Source: Lentzea albida
Lineage (GTDB): Bacteria > Actinomycetota > Actinomycetes > Mycobacteriales > Pseudonocardiaceae
DNA: 64,000 nucleotides
Assembly (NCBI RefSeq): GCF_900111005.1
Contig: NZ_FOFV01000001.1
Coordinates: 930,001-994,000, forward strand
Direction of reading: 5' to 3'
A model generated the notes under the pieces. That model was not told the DNA's origin. It did not search any database and saw nothing but the letters and a program-made list of their open reading frames with translations. A program made the translations under genes and the position numbers. Shown in pieces: positions 36,260-46,102 of this stretch. Every line of letters begins with the position of its first letter. The first letter of the stretch is position 1.

Positions 36260-36280
36260 CCTCTGGGGAGAAGCACCATC

Positions 36281-39200
36281 ATGAAGCTGAAGCGCGCCCT
36301 CATCAGAGGGTTGGCGGTCTGCCTCGCGCTGACCGCCGTGACCGCGACCGTCGAACAGCAGGCCGTCGCCGCCGGGGGACCGTCGGTCAACGCGCCGGAC
36401 GTGAAGTCGGTCCCGGTGACCAACGGGACGTTCGCGGCCAGGGGCCTGGACGACGCGTCCACGCGGGCGTTGCAGGGCAACCAGCCGCAGGCCGGTTCCC
36501 AGGAGGGTGGCGGCTCGTTCGCCGCGACTCCCTTCTCCCAGTCGGCGTCGTGGGAGGTGTCGAAGCAGAGCGGTGACTTCAGCTGGTCGTACCCGTTGCG
36601 GGTGCCGCCCTCACCCGGTGGGTTCAACCCGTCGCTCGGACTGTCCTACCGCTCGTCCGCTGTGGACGGTCTGACGTCGGCGACGAACAACCAGCCGTCG
36701 TGGATCGGTGACGGCTGGGACCTCTCGGCCGGGTTCGTCGAGCGGGCCTACGGTTCCTGCGCCGACGACACCACGGGAGGCACCACCCCGCCGAAGACCG
36801 GCGACCTGTGCTGGCGCAGCGACAACGCCACCGCGTCGTTCGGCGGCAGCGGCGGCATGCTGATCAAGGACGACTCGACCGGCGCCTGGCGGCTGAAGCA
36901 GGACGACCGGTCGCGGGTCGAACGGACGGTCACCGCCGGCAACGGCGACAAGTTCAACGAGTCCTGGAAGATCACCACGGTCGACGGGACGCAGTACCTC
37001 TTCGGCACACGTCCTGACTCGAAGTCGACCTGGACCGTTCCGGTGTTCGGTGACGACGCCGGAGAGCCCTGCCACGAAAGCACTTTCGAGGCTTCCTCGT
37101 GTGATCGCGCGTGGCGCTGGATGCTGGACAAGGTCATCGACCCGCGCGGGAACGTGATCCTCTACAACTACGACACCGAGATCAACAAGTACGGCAAGAA
37201 CCTCAAGGAAGCGGCCGTTCCCTACGTGCGCGCGGGAACGCTGAAGTCCGTCGAGTACGGCCTGCGCGACGACGTGAACGCCCCCGCCACCGGCCGGGTC
37301 GAGTTCGGCCTCGCCGACCGGTGCGTCAAGGACAGCGAGTGCACCTTCGCGAAGAAGGAGAACTGGCCGGATGCCGCCGTCGCCGAGAACTGCGACGGCA
37401 CCACCTGCAAGGACAAGTACAGCCCCACGTTCTGGTCGACGAAGCGCCTGTCGACGATCACCACACAGGTGCGCGCGGGCGAGGGCTACCAGAACGTCGA
37501 CCGCTGGACGTTGCAGCACGAGTTCCCGAAGGGCGACGACGTCTACCAGGCCGCCTTGTGGCTGAAGGGCGTCACGCACACCGGCCTGGTCGGTGGCGAG
37601 ATCTCGTTGCCGCAGGTGAAGTTCGAGGGAACGGCGAAGCCGAACCGCGTCGACACCCCGACCGGCGTCGGGCCGCTCAACCGCTACCGCGTCACCGGTG
37701 TCATCTCCGAGGCCGGCGGTACGACGACGATCAAGTACGCGGACCCGGACTGCGTCCCCGGAACGTCGATGCCGTCCAACCCGGAGACGAACGGCAAGCG
37801 CTGCTACCCCGTGAAGTGGGCGCCGAAGGACGGCGCCGAGCGGGAGGACTACTTCCACAAGTACGTGGTGGAGTCGATCACCACCTCGGACCGCGTGGCC
37901 GCGAGCACCGAGCAGATCGTGAAGTACGAGTACCTCGACGGTGCCGCCTGGCGCCGCAACCAGTCGGAGTTCGTCAAGGACGAGAAACGGACCTACAACG
38001 AGTTTCGCGGTTACGGCCGCGTCCGGGTGAGGTCCGGGCACGACGGCAACCCGGAGCAGCCGGTCACGATGACCGAGGAGCGCTTCTACCGCGGAATGAA
38101 CGGCGACAAGCTGCCGAACAACGGCACGCGCGTCGCCAAGGTCAAGGACTCCGAGGGCGGTGAGCGCGAGGACTCCGACTGGCTGAGCGGGCTCAGCTTC
38201 GAGACCCAGGTCCACGACGGAACCGGTGAGACCGTCACGTCCAAGAGCATCTCCACCCCCACCTGGGCGGGACCCACGGCTACGCGCGGGGACTACAAGG
38301 CGTACTGGGTCGCCAACGCCTCCACCACGTCCTACACCGCGTTGCGGTCGGGCGGCTGGCGCACGACGAAGACCGAGAGCAAGTACGACGACCACGGTCA
38401 GCTGACCGAGAGCAACGACCTCGGCGACCTGGCCACCGCGTCCGACGACCGCTGCACCCGCAGCTCGTACCGGCAGGACGCCTCCAGGTGGAACTGGGCC
38501 TCCCCGCTGGAGTCTGAGACCGTGGCGGTCCACTGCGGAGAGACGGCCGTCTTCCCGCAGCACTCGCTCGGTGCCACCAAGAACACGTACGACGCCAACG
38601 GCAACGTGACCAGCGTGGCCACGCTGGACTCGCGCCCGGCGGCCGGCCCGGTCTTCACATCGGTCGTTTCGACCACCTACGACGCGTACGGGCGCTCGCT
38701 GACGACGACCGACCCGCTCGGCAACACGGTGCGCACCGAGTACACGCCCGCCACCGGTGGCCCGGTCACGAAGGTCGTGGTGACGGACCAGCTCGGTTTC
38801 AGCACGACGACGGACGTCAACCCGGCCTGGGGCGTCGGGACGAAGCTCACCGATCCCAACGAGAACGTCACCGAGGGCGAGTACGACTCCCTCGGCAGGA
38901 CCAAGCGGGTGTGGCAGGCGAACCGCCCCCGTGACGAGTACCCGGACGACCCGAGCGTCAAGGTCGACTACGACGTGAGCCAGGACAAGCCGAGCTCCGT
39001 CAAGACGACGACCGTCAACGCCATCGGCGAGTACGTCAGCGGAACCGTGGTGTTCGACGGCCAGTACCGGACCCGGCAGGCGCAGAACGCCACGACGGGT
39101 GGCCGTCTCGTCGTCGACACGAAGTACGACTCGCAGGGCCGGGTGAGCCGGACGACGCAGCCGTTCTTCAACTCCGGTCCGGTGGACACCAACCTGCTGA

Positions 39201-42200
39201 ACTTCTCCGAGACCGACGTCCCGGGGCTCACCAGGAGCGCGTTCGACGGATCGGGCCGCCCGACCGCGTCGATCTTCCAGGCCGGTGGGCAGGAGAAGTG
39301 GCGCAGCAGCACGGCGTACGGCGGCGACCGGGTGGACGTGACGCCGCCTGCCGGTGGCACTCCCACCACGTCCGTGACGGACGCGCGCGGTCAGATGACC
39401 GAGCTGTGGCAGTACAAGGGCGCCACGGCCAGCGGTGACCACGACGTGACCAAGTACTCCTACTCCGCTGCTGGAAAGCTCGCTGCGGCAACGGATGCCG
39501 CCGGCAACACCTGGCGCTGGCACTACGACCTGCGCGGCCGGCTGGTGAAGTCGGAAGACGTCGACCGCGGCGTCACCGAGATGACCTACGACGCGGCCAA
39601 CCGCGTCAAGACGACCAAGGACGCGCGCGGAACGGTTCTCACCCACGAGTACGACGCCGCGGGGCGCAAGACCGCGGTGAAGTCTGGGGCGACGGTCCTC
39701 GCGAAGTTCGACTTCGACACGGCCGAGTACGGCAAGGGTCTGCCGGCATCATCAACGCGCTACGTCGGCGGCAAGGCCTACGTCAACAGGGTTCTGTCGT
39801 ACACGTCGCTGAACAAGCCGTTGGCCGCGGAGGTGGAGATCCCCGACTCCGAGGGGCCGCTGAAGGGCATCTACAAGCGGTGGTACACCTACAGCCCGGA
39901 CGGCACCGTCACCGGTGAAGGGCTCGGCGCGGTTCCTGCGGCGAGCATGCCGACCGAGTCGGTCGTGCACGGGTTCGACGACCTCGGCCGCCCGCGCAAC
40001 ACGACCGCGTCGCTGACCGGCTTGGGCACCGACAACCTCGTCAACACGACGGGTTACACGAAGCTCGGTGAGCTCTACAGGCTCGAACTGGGCAACACCG
40101 GCAAACGCACGTGGCTGTCGTACTACTACGACGACAGCACCCGCCGGATGAACCGCTACATCGTCGACGCGGAAGTCGCTTCGCCGATGCAGGCGGACGT
40201 GAACTACGCCTACGACCAGGTCGGCAACATCACCTCGGTGGCGGACACGACGCTCGGACAGGTCCCGGACCGCCAGTGCTTCCAGTACGACTACCTCAGG
40301 AGGCTCACCGAAGCCTGGACTCCGTCCGGCGGGTGTGACGCGGCCAAGTCCACCGGCACGCTGGCGGGACCCGCGCCGTACTGGCACTCCTACACCTACG
40401 ACCAGATCGGCAACCGGCGCACGGAGACCCAGCACGCGGCGTCCGGCGACACGACCAGGACGTACGACTACCCGGCGACGGGCTCACCGAGGCCGCACGC
40501 CGCGAACTCGGTGACCACCACCGGCCCGGGCGGCAGCCGCCTGGACCAGTTCACGTACAACGAGATCGGCGCGACGACCAGCCGCAAGGTGGCGGGCGCC
40601 GACCAGAGCCTGGAGTGGGACGCCGAAGGCCGCGTCACCAAGCTGACAGAGGGCTCGAAGGTCTCCGAGTTCCTCTACAGCGCCAGTGGGGAACGGCTCA
40701 TCCGCCGCGACGCGAACGCCACCACCCTCTACCTCGGTGACGAGGAGATCAGGCTGGCCAAGGGCGCGACCGCGCCGACCGTGACGCGGTACTACCGCCA
40801 CGGCGGCCAGGTCGTCGCGATGCGCGAGGGCAAGACCAAGGTCACCTGGCTGGCCTCGGACATGCAGGGCACCGCCCACGTGGCGATCGACCGGGCGACC
40901 ATGAAGGTCGACCGCCGCCGCCAGCTCCCGTTCGGCGGCCCGCGCGGCGCGGCCACCACGTTCCCCGGCGAGCGCGGCTTCGTCGGCGGCACCAACGACA
41001 CGACCACCGGTCTGGTCAACATCGGTGCACGCCAATACGACGCCGCACTCGGCAAGTTCATCTCGGTAGACCCGCTGATGATGCCGCTGGACCCCCAGCA
41101 GTGGAACGCGTACGCGTACGCCAACAACTCGCCGATCACGTTCAGCGACCCGACCGGTCTCGCGTACTGCGACTACAACGTGTGCGCGGGCGACCCCGGC
41201 TACAAGGACAACGGCCAGCGCAACAACAAGGACGGCAAGTGCGTCGCGTACTGCGGCAACCCGCACAACGCGCCGCCGCCGCCGTCCAAGCCGAAGTCCA
41301 CTCCCGCCTCACCCAAGATGTGCACGGCGGCGAGCGGTTACGGCTCTGCCCCTTGCGGTTCGCAGGGGAATTCGACCGGCAAGTACGGCCACACCTCGAG
41401 CGGCTACCCCGCCTGTACGGGATGTGGGCAGAAGGGAAGCGCGGCGTTCGCGCACCTGGTGCTCGACGGACTCGGAATGGTTCCCGTCATCGGCGAAGCC
41501 GCCGACCTGACGAACTGCGCCGCGTATGCGGGCGAGGGCAAGACGACGGATGCCGTCCTGTCCTGTGCTGGAGCCGTTCCGTTCCTCGGCTGGGGCGCGA
41601 CGATCTTCAAGTGGGTCCGCAACGCGGACCACGTGAAGGACGCCGGTCGCGGTGTCGAGCAGGCCGTCGAAGCGGGCGCCAAGTGTGTCAACAGCTTCAG
41701 CGGGGACACGCAGGTGTTGATGGCGGACGGCTCGACCAAGCGGATCGACGAGATCGAGGTCGGTGACCAGGTCGCCGCCAGCCAGCCGGAGAGCGACAAG
41801 GTCGAGAAGCAGACCGTTGTCGCGGTCATCATCACCGACGAGGACAAGAGCTACGTCGACCTGACGGTGTCGACCCCGGAAGGGCCGAAGGTCATCCGGT
41901 CGACGGCGCACCACCCGTTCTACAACGCCACCACGGGGGAGTGGGAGGACGCGGCTGATCTCGACGCCGGTGATCTGCTCAACACGCCCGGCAACGGTCG
42001 TGCTGAGCTGGTGGCCACGCGTCATTACGCCTCGTTCATGCGCACGTACAACCTCACGGTTGACGTTGTCCACACCTACTTCGTGGTTGCAGGCGAGACG
42101 CCGGTGCTCGTCCACAACACCGGCCCATGTGACACCGGAACGGTCTGGGACGACATCGTTGGAACTCAACCTGAAATCCCAGGTACCGGTGGTGTCCCGA

Positions 42201-42487
42201 AATCGTTCGAACTGACGGCTGGCGGTCACAAGGTGTGGGTTCACGGCAATGTGACTGACCACTTCAGTGAAGTCGCCAAGTCGATGGAGGCGAGGGGTGC
42301 AAGTCCGGAAATGATTGGCCTCGCCTCGCAGCAGAAGTTGAAGAGCCTTCAGGAGGCCGTTGCGCAAGCGACCAGTGGAGGAGTCCCGCTCTTCCGGCCC
42401 ATGACGGTCGGTGGATGGCAGCTTGAATTCAGGCAGTCGCCTGGCGACATCCTCCCGGTGCTCATGCACGGAAGATATGTAGGCTGA
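36281..42487 (+). CDS. Secreted RHS-repeat polymorphic toxin with HINT domain and variable C-terminal tip
   Basis: 2068 residues. ATG follows GGGGAG. Residues 1-30 are a Sec signal (LAVCLALTAVTATVEQQAVA). Residues 80-760 form an SpvB/TcdB-like N-part; YD repeats run from about 769 (NTYDANGNVTSV) to 1560. The RHS core is at about 1577-1628 (GARQYDAALGKFISVDPLM, ending SDPTGL). A pretoxin HINT follows: Cys1802 in CVNSFSGDTQVLM, His1877-His1878 in TAHHPFY, ending VLVHN1946. The remaining 122 residues are the presumed toxin: SFELTAGGHKVWVHGNVTDH, a helix and VLMHGRYVG, with His residues as candidate catalysts. The RHS shell should encapsulate the tip and HINT should cut it free. The tip DNA is about 57% GC against about 73% in the RHS core. 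The candidate immunity gene starts four bases downstream. Target activity unknown. Confidence 0.9.
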   Translation: MKLKRALIRGLAVCLALTAVTATVEQQAVAAGGPSVNAPDVKSVPVTNGTFAARGLDDASTRALQGNQPQAGSQEGGGSFAATPFSQSASWEVSKQSGDFSWSYPLRVPPSPGGFNPSLGLSYRSSAVDGLTSATNNQPSWIGDGWDLSAGFVERAYGSCADDTTGGTTPPKTGDLCWRSDNATASFGGSGGMLIKDDSTGAWRLKQDDRSRVERTVTAGNGDKFNESWKITTVDGTQYLFGTRPDSKSTWTVPVFGDDAGEPCHESTFEASSCDRAWRWMLDKVIDPRGNVILYNYDTEINKYGKNLKEAAVPYVRAGTLKSVEYGLRDDVNAPATGRVEFGLADRCVKDSECTFAKKENWPDAAVAENCDGTTCKDKYSPTFWSTKRLSTITTQVRAGEGYQNVDRWTLQHEFPKGDDVYQAALWLKGVTHTGLVGGEISLPQVKFEGTAKPNRVDTPTGVGPLNRYRVTGVISEAGGTTTIKYADPDCVPGTSMPSNPETNGKRCYPVKWAPKDGAEREDYFHKYVVESITTSDRVAASTEQIVKYEYLDGAAWRRNQSEFVKDEKRTYNEFRGYGRVRVRSGHDGNPEQPVTMTEERFYRGMNGDKLPNNGTRVAKVKDSEGGEREDSDWLSGLSFETQVHDGTGETVTSKSISTPTWAGPTATRGDYKAYWVANASTTSYTALRSGGWRTTKTESKYDDHGQLTESNDLGDLATASDDRCTRSSYRQDASRWNWASPLESETVAVHCGETAVFPQHSLGATKNTYDANGNVTSVATLDSRPAAGPVFTSVVSTTYDAYGRSLTTTDPLGNTVRTEYTPATGGPVTKVVVTDQLGFSTTTDVNPAWGVGTKLTDPNENVTEGEYDSLGRTKRVWQANRPRDEYPDDPSVKVDYDVSQDKPSSVKTTTVNAIGEYVSGTVVFDGQYRTRQAQNATTGGRLVVDTKYDSQGRVSRTTQPFFNSGPVDTNLLNFSETDVPGLTRSAFDGSGRPTASIFQAGGQEKWRSSTAYGGDRVDVTPPAGGTPTTSVTDARGQMTELWQYKGATASGDHDVTKYSYSAAGKLAAATDAAGNTWRWHYDLRGRLVKSEDVDRGVTEMTYDAANRVKTTKDARGTVLTHEYDAAGRKTAVKSGATVLAKFDFDTAEYGKGLPASSTRYVGGKAYVNRVLSYTSLNKPLAAEVEIPDSEGPLKGIYKRWYTYSPDGTVTGEGLGAVPAASMPTESVVHGFDDLGRPRNTTASLTGLGTDNLVNTTGYTKLGELYRLELGNTGKRTWLSYYYDDSTRRMNRYIVDAEVASPMQADVNYAYDQVGNITSVADTTLGQVPDRQCFQYDYLRRLTEAWTPSGGCDAAKSTGTLAGPAPYWHSYTYDQIGNRRTETQHAASGDTTRTYDYPATGSPRPHAANSVTTTGPGGSRLDQFTYNEIGATTSRKVAGADQSLEWDAEGRVTKLTEGSKVSEFLYSASGERLIRRDANATTLYLGDEEIRLAKGATAPTVTRYYRHGGQVVAMREGKTKVTWLASDMQGTAHVAIDRATMKVDRRRQLPFGGPRGAATTFPGERGFVGGTNDTTTGLVNIGARQYDAALGKFISVDPLMMPLDPQQWNAYAYANNSPITFSDPTGLAYCDYNVCAGDPGYKDNGQRNNKDGKCVAYCGNPHNAPPPPSKPKSTPASPKMCTAASGYGSAPCGSQGNSTGKYGHTSSGYPACTGCGQKGSAAFAHLVLDGLGMVPVIGEAADLTNCAAYAGEGKTTDAVLSCAGAVPFLGWGATIFKWVRNADHVKDAGRGVEQAVEAGAKCVNSFSGDTQVLMADGSTKRIDEIEVGDQVAASQPESDKVEKQTVVAVIITDEDKSYVDLTVSTPEGPKVIRSTAHHPFYNATTGEWEDAADLDAGDLLNTPGNGRAELVATRHYASFMRTYNLTVDVVHTYFVVAGETPVLVHNTGPCDTGTVWDDIVGTQPEIPGTGGVPKSFELTAGGHKVWVHGNVTDHFSEVAKSMEARGASPEMIGLASQQKLKSLQEAVAQATSGGVPLFRPMTVGGWQLEFRQSPGDILPVLMHGRYVG

Positions 42488-42491
42488 TCCG

Positions 42492-43007
42492 ATGTTCAAG
42501 GTGCTGGATGGTGTGGGATGCCCGGGGGCCTCGGCTTCGGCCGATCCCTGGGTGCCTCTCTCGGTGCTGTGGCAGATCAGTCTTCGGGGAGGTCCGCTTT
42601 ACTGCTATGTCACAGGTGACGACGGCGGTCACGTGGAGCTCAAGGTCGATCCGGACTCCGGTGCGCTTTGTGCGTTGATCGTTATTGATCTCCCGCCACT
42701 CGTTGATCGAGCGATCGACGAAGCTCGGATTGAGCCGGGGTCGCTGTCGCCGAAATTTGACCTGGAACTCTGGGAGTGGAAGACGACTCCTGATTACAAG
42801 GAGCCCGCCAAGTACGACATCGACAAGGTAGAAGCACTTGCGCGATCAACATCAGGCGAGTTCTTTGTGCTCTGGTTTGCGCATTGCTCGGTTGACCGGT
42901 ACTTGGAGTGCGGCGAGGCGCGGGTGGGTGTCTCAGGGGATGGCGAACTCGTCAACATCGTCGTTCGTCAACCTCCTGTGATTCGACCGCAATTGATCAA
43001 CAGGTAA
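42492..43007 (+). CDS. Candidate immunity protein for the RHS toxin
   Basis: A 171-residue acidic cytoplasmic protein with no signal peptide. The start ATG is four bases after the RHS stop, and a strong terminator follows, so it closes the operon. I recognise no family. Visible parts are PWVPLSVLWQISLRGGPLYC near the N-terminus, a helix DKVEALARSTSGEFFVLWF and a beta-rich end. Sampled 60-base blocks have 55% GC and A/T-ending codons are frequent, unlike the surrounding genes but like the toxin tip. Position, size, acidity and composition all fit an immunity protein that neutralises the C-terminal toxin in the producing cell; this is inference. Confidence 0.7.
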   Translation: MFKVLDGVGCPGASASADPWVPLSVLWQISLRGGPLYCYVTGDDGGHVELKVDPDSGALCALIVIDLPPLVDRAIDEARIEPGSLSPKFDLELWEWKTTPDYKEPAKYDIDKVEALARSTSGEFFVLWFAHCSVDRYLECGEARVGVSGDGELVNIVVRQPPVIRPQLINR

Positions 43008-43032
43008 GTTGCGAAGAGCGTTCGCAGATCGA

Positions 43033-43060
43033 CGGCTCCGCGTGACATCACGCGGAGCCG
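43033..43060 (+). terminator. Perfect 13-bp hairpin closing the toxin-immunity operon
   Basis: CGGCTCCGCGTGA at 43033-43045 pairs perfectly with 43048-43060 (11 realistic pairs with a hexaloop). It starts 25 bases after the immunity stop. Confidence 0.8.
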
Positions 43061-43197
43061 CCGCCGTGACATGAGACGAGACCTCGACCGAGGTGCTTCG
43101 CCTGCTCTGATCCCGGCAAAACACCCGTAGGCGTCTCGGCATCCCGCACCGGGCACTGGCAGGATGGAACGATCAGCGTCCGACAGAGGTGGTCCCC

Positions 43198-43722
43198 GTG
43201 ACGAGTCCGTTCGCCAACCCGAACCGGCCCGGCGTCCCTCCCCGCCTGCCCACCCCGCCCACGGGGTGGCCGATCGGCTCGTACGCCACGTACGAGGAGG
43301 CGCAGCGCGCGGTCGACCACCTCGCCACCGAGGACTTCACGGTGCAGGACGTGATGATCGTCGGCGTCGACCTGATGCTCGTCGAACGCATCACCGGCAA
43401 ACTCACCTGGGGCCGGGTACTGGCAACCGGCGCGGCGAGCGGCGCCTGGTTCGGCCTGTTCGTCGGCCTGCTCCTCACCCTCTTCAGCCCCGAGCCCGGC
43501 GTGACCGTCGGGCCGGTGCTGACGGGTCTCATCACCGGTGTGTTCTTCGGGCTCGTGTTCGCCGCGGTCGGGTACGGGTCGGCCAAGGGCAAGCGCGACT
43601 TCCAGTCCGCGTCCCAGTTGGTCGCCAACAGGTATGACGTGCTCTGCCACCCGAAGTCGGCCGAAAAGGGCCGTGACCTGCTCGCGAGGCTCGCGATGCG
43701 GCCTGCGAACCCGAGCTCTTAA
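43198..43722 (+). CDS. General stress protein 17M-like membrane protein
   Basis: 174 residues. The N-terminal half has the GS17M fold pattern: IGSYATYEEAQRAVDHLATE, then VQDVMIVGVDL. The second half has two membrane helices with glycine-rich packing (GAASGAWFGLFVGLLLTLFS and VLTGLITGVFFGLVFAAVGY) and a short basic C-terminus (FQSASQLVANRYDVLCHP). GTG 43198 is chosen because GAGGTGG precedes it; GTG 43189 would add three residues. Proteins of this type are stress-induced but their molecular role is unknown. It lies alone between the toxin operon and the trehalose transporter. Confidence 0.8.
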   Translation: MTSPFANPNRPGVPPRLPTPPTGWPIGSYATYEEAQRAVDHLATEDFTVQDVMIVGVDLMLVERITGKLTWGRVLATGAASGAWFGLFVGLLLTLFSPEPGVTVGPVLTGLITGVFFGLVFAAVGYGSAKGKRDFQSASQLVANRYDVLCHPKSAEKGRDLLARLAMRPANPSS

Positions 43723-43765
43723 AGGTCTCATAAGGTCATTGGTTCTGAATCGTTGCTTCCCTTGG

Positions 43766-43794
43766 TTGCGACTCCTGATCACCGGGCCTAGGTT
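43766..43794 (+). promoter_or_regulatory. Promoter for lpqY-sugABC
   Basis: TTGCGA at 43766-43771 and TAGGTT at 43789-43794 are separated by 17 bases, a good housekeeping-type promoter, about 95 bases before the lpqY ATG. No other -35/-10 pair in this gap is as good. Confidence 0.5.
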
Positions 43795-43889
43795 CGGTTG
43801 ACCGGTCCGCCCGGTGCGGCCGGTGGCACGACGAGGTGCCGGGCGCTGCGGTCTGGCTCCTCCGTGCAGTCGGGAAGGAGGCAGGGCCG

Positions 43890-45143
43890 ATGGGTGCGAC
43901 AAGGCGCTATCGACTCGCGGCCGGAGTGGGAGCCGCGATGCTCGCGGCGGGGACTCTGACGGCGTGCGGGTCTGGCGACCAGGGCATCACCGTGAACGTC
44001 TACAAGTACCCCCAGGAGAACTTCCAGGCCATCGTCGACGCGTGCAACGCGAAGGCCGGCGGGCGGTACAACATCGTCTACAACAAGCTGCCGCGTGAGG
44101 CAGATGGTCAGCGCGAACAGATGGTGCGCAGACTCGCGGCCGAGGACGACAGCATGGACGTCCTCGGGCTCGACGTCACGTGGACGGCGGAGCTCGCCAA
44201 GGCGGGCTGGATCAAGGAGTTCACCGGCTCCGTCAAGTCGCAGGTGGAGTCCGGCACGTTGAAGACGCCGCTCGACACGGCGACCTACGAGGGCAAGCTG
44301 TACGGGGCTCCGGACAACACCAACGTCCAGTTGCTCTGGTACCGCTCGGACCTCGTGCCCACGCCGCCGAAGACGTGGGACGAGATGATCTCCATGGCCG
44401 AGGCGCTGGTGGCGGAAGGGAAGCCCGGCCAGATCGTGGGGCAGGGAAAGCAGTACGAAGGGCTCGTCGTGCTGTACAACACGCTCGTCAACTCCAACGG
44501 CGGCACGATCCTCGACGAGAACGGCACCAAGGCCGTCGTCGACGACAAGGCCGTGGAAGCGTTGGCGGCGTTGAAGAAGCTCGCCACGTCGAAGGCGATC
44601 GACCCGTCGTTCTCCAACGCGGCCGAGGACAACGCGCGCCTCGCCATGGAGAACGGCAACGCGGCGTTCCAGCTCAACTGGCCGTACGTCTACGCGGCGG
44701 CGCAGAAGAAGCCGGACTTCGCGAAGAACTTCAAGTGGGCGCCGTACCCCACGGTGAGCGGTGAGCAGTCGAAGGTCACCGTCGGTGGGATCAACTACGC
44801 CGTCAGCAACTACACCACGAAGCCGAACGAGTCGTTCGACGCCGTGTTGTGCTTGCGCAGCGCCGAAAGCCAGAAGCTCGCCGCGCTCAAGGACGGCGTG
44901 CCGCCGACCATCGAGGCCGTCTACGACGAGCCCGAGATGGCCGAGGCGTACCCGATGCGCGACGACATCAAGGAGACGCTGAAGAACGCGAGTGTGCGGC
45001 CGCGCACGCCCGCCTACCAGAACGTCTCGACGGTGATCTCCACGATCCTGTCGCCGCCCGCGGGCATCGACCCGCAGGCCACGGCGGACAGGCTGCGCAA
45101 GGAACTGCAGGACGCTCTCGACTCGAAGGGGGTGCTGCCGTGA
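43890..45143 (+). CDS. lpqY: Trehalose-binding lipoprotein LpqY
   Basis: A 417-residue extracellular solute-binding lipoprotein of the ABC importer. ATG at 43890 is fixed by GGAGG at 43877-43881. The signal peptide ends in the lipobox LTAC. The mature protein aligns in order with mycobacterial LpqY: VLGLDVTWTAELAKAGWIKE, LYGAPDNTNVQLLWYRSDLV, KVTVGGINYAVSNY and ASVRPRTPAYQNV-type stretches, ending VLP. It should capture trehalose or a closely related disaccharide outside the membrane and deliver it to SugA/SugB. The next gene overlaps its stop (GTGA). The same four-gene order as Rv1235-Rv1238 supports the call. Confidence 0.9.
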   Translation: MGATRRYRLAAGVGAAMLAAGTLTACGSGDQGITVNVYKYPQENFQAIVDACNAKAGGRYNIVYNKLPREADGQREQMVRRLAAEDDSMDVLGLDVTWTAELAKAGWIKEFTGSVKSQVESGTLKTPLDTATYEGKLYGAPDNTNVQLLWYRSDLVPTPPKTWDEMISMAEALVAEGKPGQIVGQGKQYEGLVVLYNTLVNSNGGTILDENGTKAVVDDKAVEALAALKKLATSKAIDPSFSNAAEDNARLAMENGNAAFQLNWPYVYAAAQKKPDFAKNFKWAPYPTVSGEQSKVTVGGINYAVSNYTTKPNESFDAVLCLRSAESQKLAALKDGVPPTIEAVYDEPEMAEAYPMRDDIKETLKNASVRPRTPAYQNVSTVISTILSPPAGIDPQATADRLRKELQDALDSKGVLP

Positions 45144-46102
45144 GCCAGACGACGACAGAGGACACCGCGACGGGAACCGGTGCCTCACCGGCGCCTGTCG
45201 CGGCCAGGAAGAAGGTCGCGCTGAGCGAGGGCAAGAAGGCCGAGCGCAGACTCGGCTGGCTGCTCTGCGCGCCCGCCGCCCTCACCATGATCGCGGTGAC
45301 CGGCTGGCCGATCCTCTACTCGCTGCTGCTCTCGATGCAGAGGTTCGACCTGAAGTTCCCCGACCGGACCGAGTGGATCTGGTTCGACAACTACGTCACC
45401 GTGCTCAGCAGCCCGTACTGGTGGAACGCGGTGTGGGTGACGGTCGTGCTGACCGTCGTCACCGTCGCGATCGAGCTGGTGCTGGGCATGTCGCTCGCGC
45501 TGATCATGCACCGGGCGCTCGTCGGCCGGGGCATCGTCCGCACGACGACGCTGATCCCGTACGGCATTGTCACGGTCGTGGCCGCGTTCTCCTGGCGCTT
45601 CGCCTGGACGCCCGGCACCGGCTACCTCGCCGAGGCGCTGGGCGGTGACCCGGTGCTGACCGAGAAGGTGCCCGCGCTGATCGTCGTGAGCATCGCGGAG
45701 ATCTGGAAGACCACGCCGTTCATGGCCCTGCTGCTGATGGCGGGCCTGGCGCTGGTGCCGGACGACCTGCTCAAGGCCGCGGCGATGGACGGCGCGAGCG
45801 GGTGGCAGCGGTTCATCAAGATCACCGTGCCGATCATGAAGCCGGCGATCCTGGTCGCACTGCTGTTCCGCACGCTCGACGCGTTCCGCATCTTCGACAA
45901 CCTCTTCGTGCTCACCGCGGGCTCGCAGGGCACGTCGTCGGTGTCGATGCTGACCTACAACAACCTGATCAAGGGCTTGAACCTCGGTATCGGGTCGACC
46001 ATGTCGGTCCTGATATTCATCATGGTCGCGATCATCGCGTTCGTGTTCATCAAGCTCTTCGGCACCGCTGCCCCCGGCAGTGACGACGGGGGGAAGCGCT
46101 GA
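45140..46102 (+). CDS. sugA: Trehalose ABC transporter permease SugA
   Basis: A 320-residue membrane permease. After a charged cytoplasmic head of about 40 residues there are six hydrophobic segments, starting [20 protein letters not shown]. The ATPase-contact loop is present as [20 protein letters not shown] near residue 225 (EAA-like motif). It forms the transmembrane channel with SugB. GTG overlaps the lpqY stop as GTGA, and its own stop overlaps the sugB start, so the whole set is translationally coupled. Confidence 0.92.
   Translation: MSQTTTEDTATGTGASPAPVAARKKVALSEGKKAERRLGWLLCAPAALTMIAVTGWPILYSLLLSMQRFDLKFPDRTEWIWFDNYVTVLSSPYWWNAVWVTVVLTVVTVAIELVLGMSLALIMHRALVGRGIVRTTTLIPYGIVTVVAAFSWRFAWTPGTGYLAEALGGDPVLTEKVPALIVVSIAEIWKTTPFMALLLMAGLALVPDDLLKAAAMDGASGWQRFIKITVPIMKPAILVALLFRTLDAFRIFDNLFVLTAGSQGTSSVSMLTYNNLIKGLNLGIGSTMSVLIFIMVAIIAFVFIKLFGTAAPGSDDGGKR

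Noticed and set aside
41684..42118. Intein within the RHS protein
   Set aside because: HINT motifs are present, but the domain sits just before the C-terminal tip and after the RHS core, which is the pretoxin-HINT arrangement; there is no homologous host protein to be rejoined.
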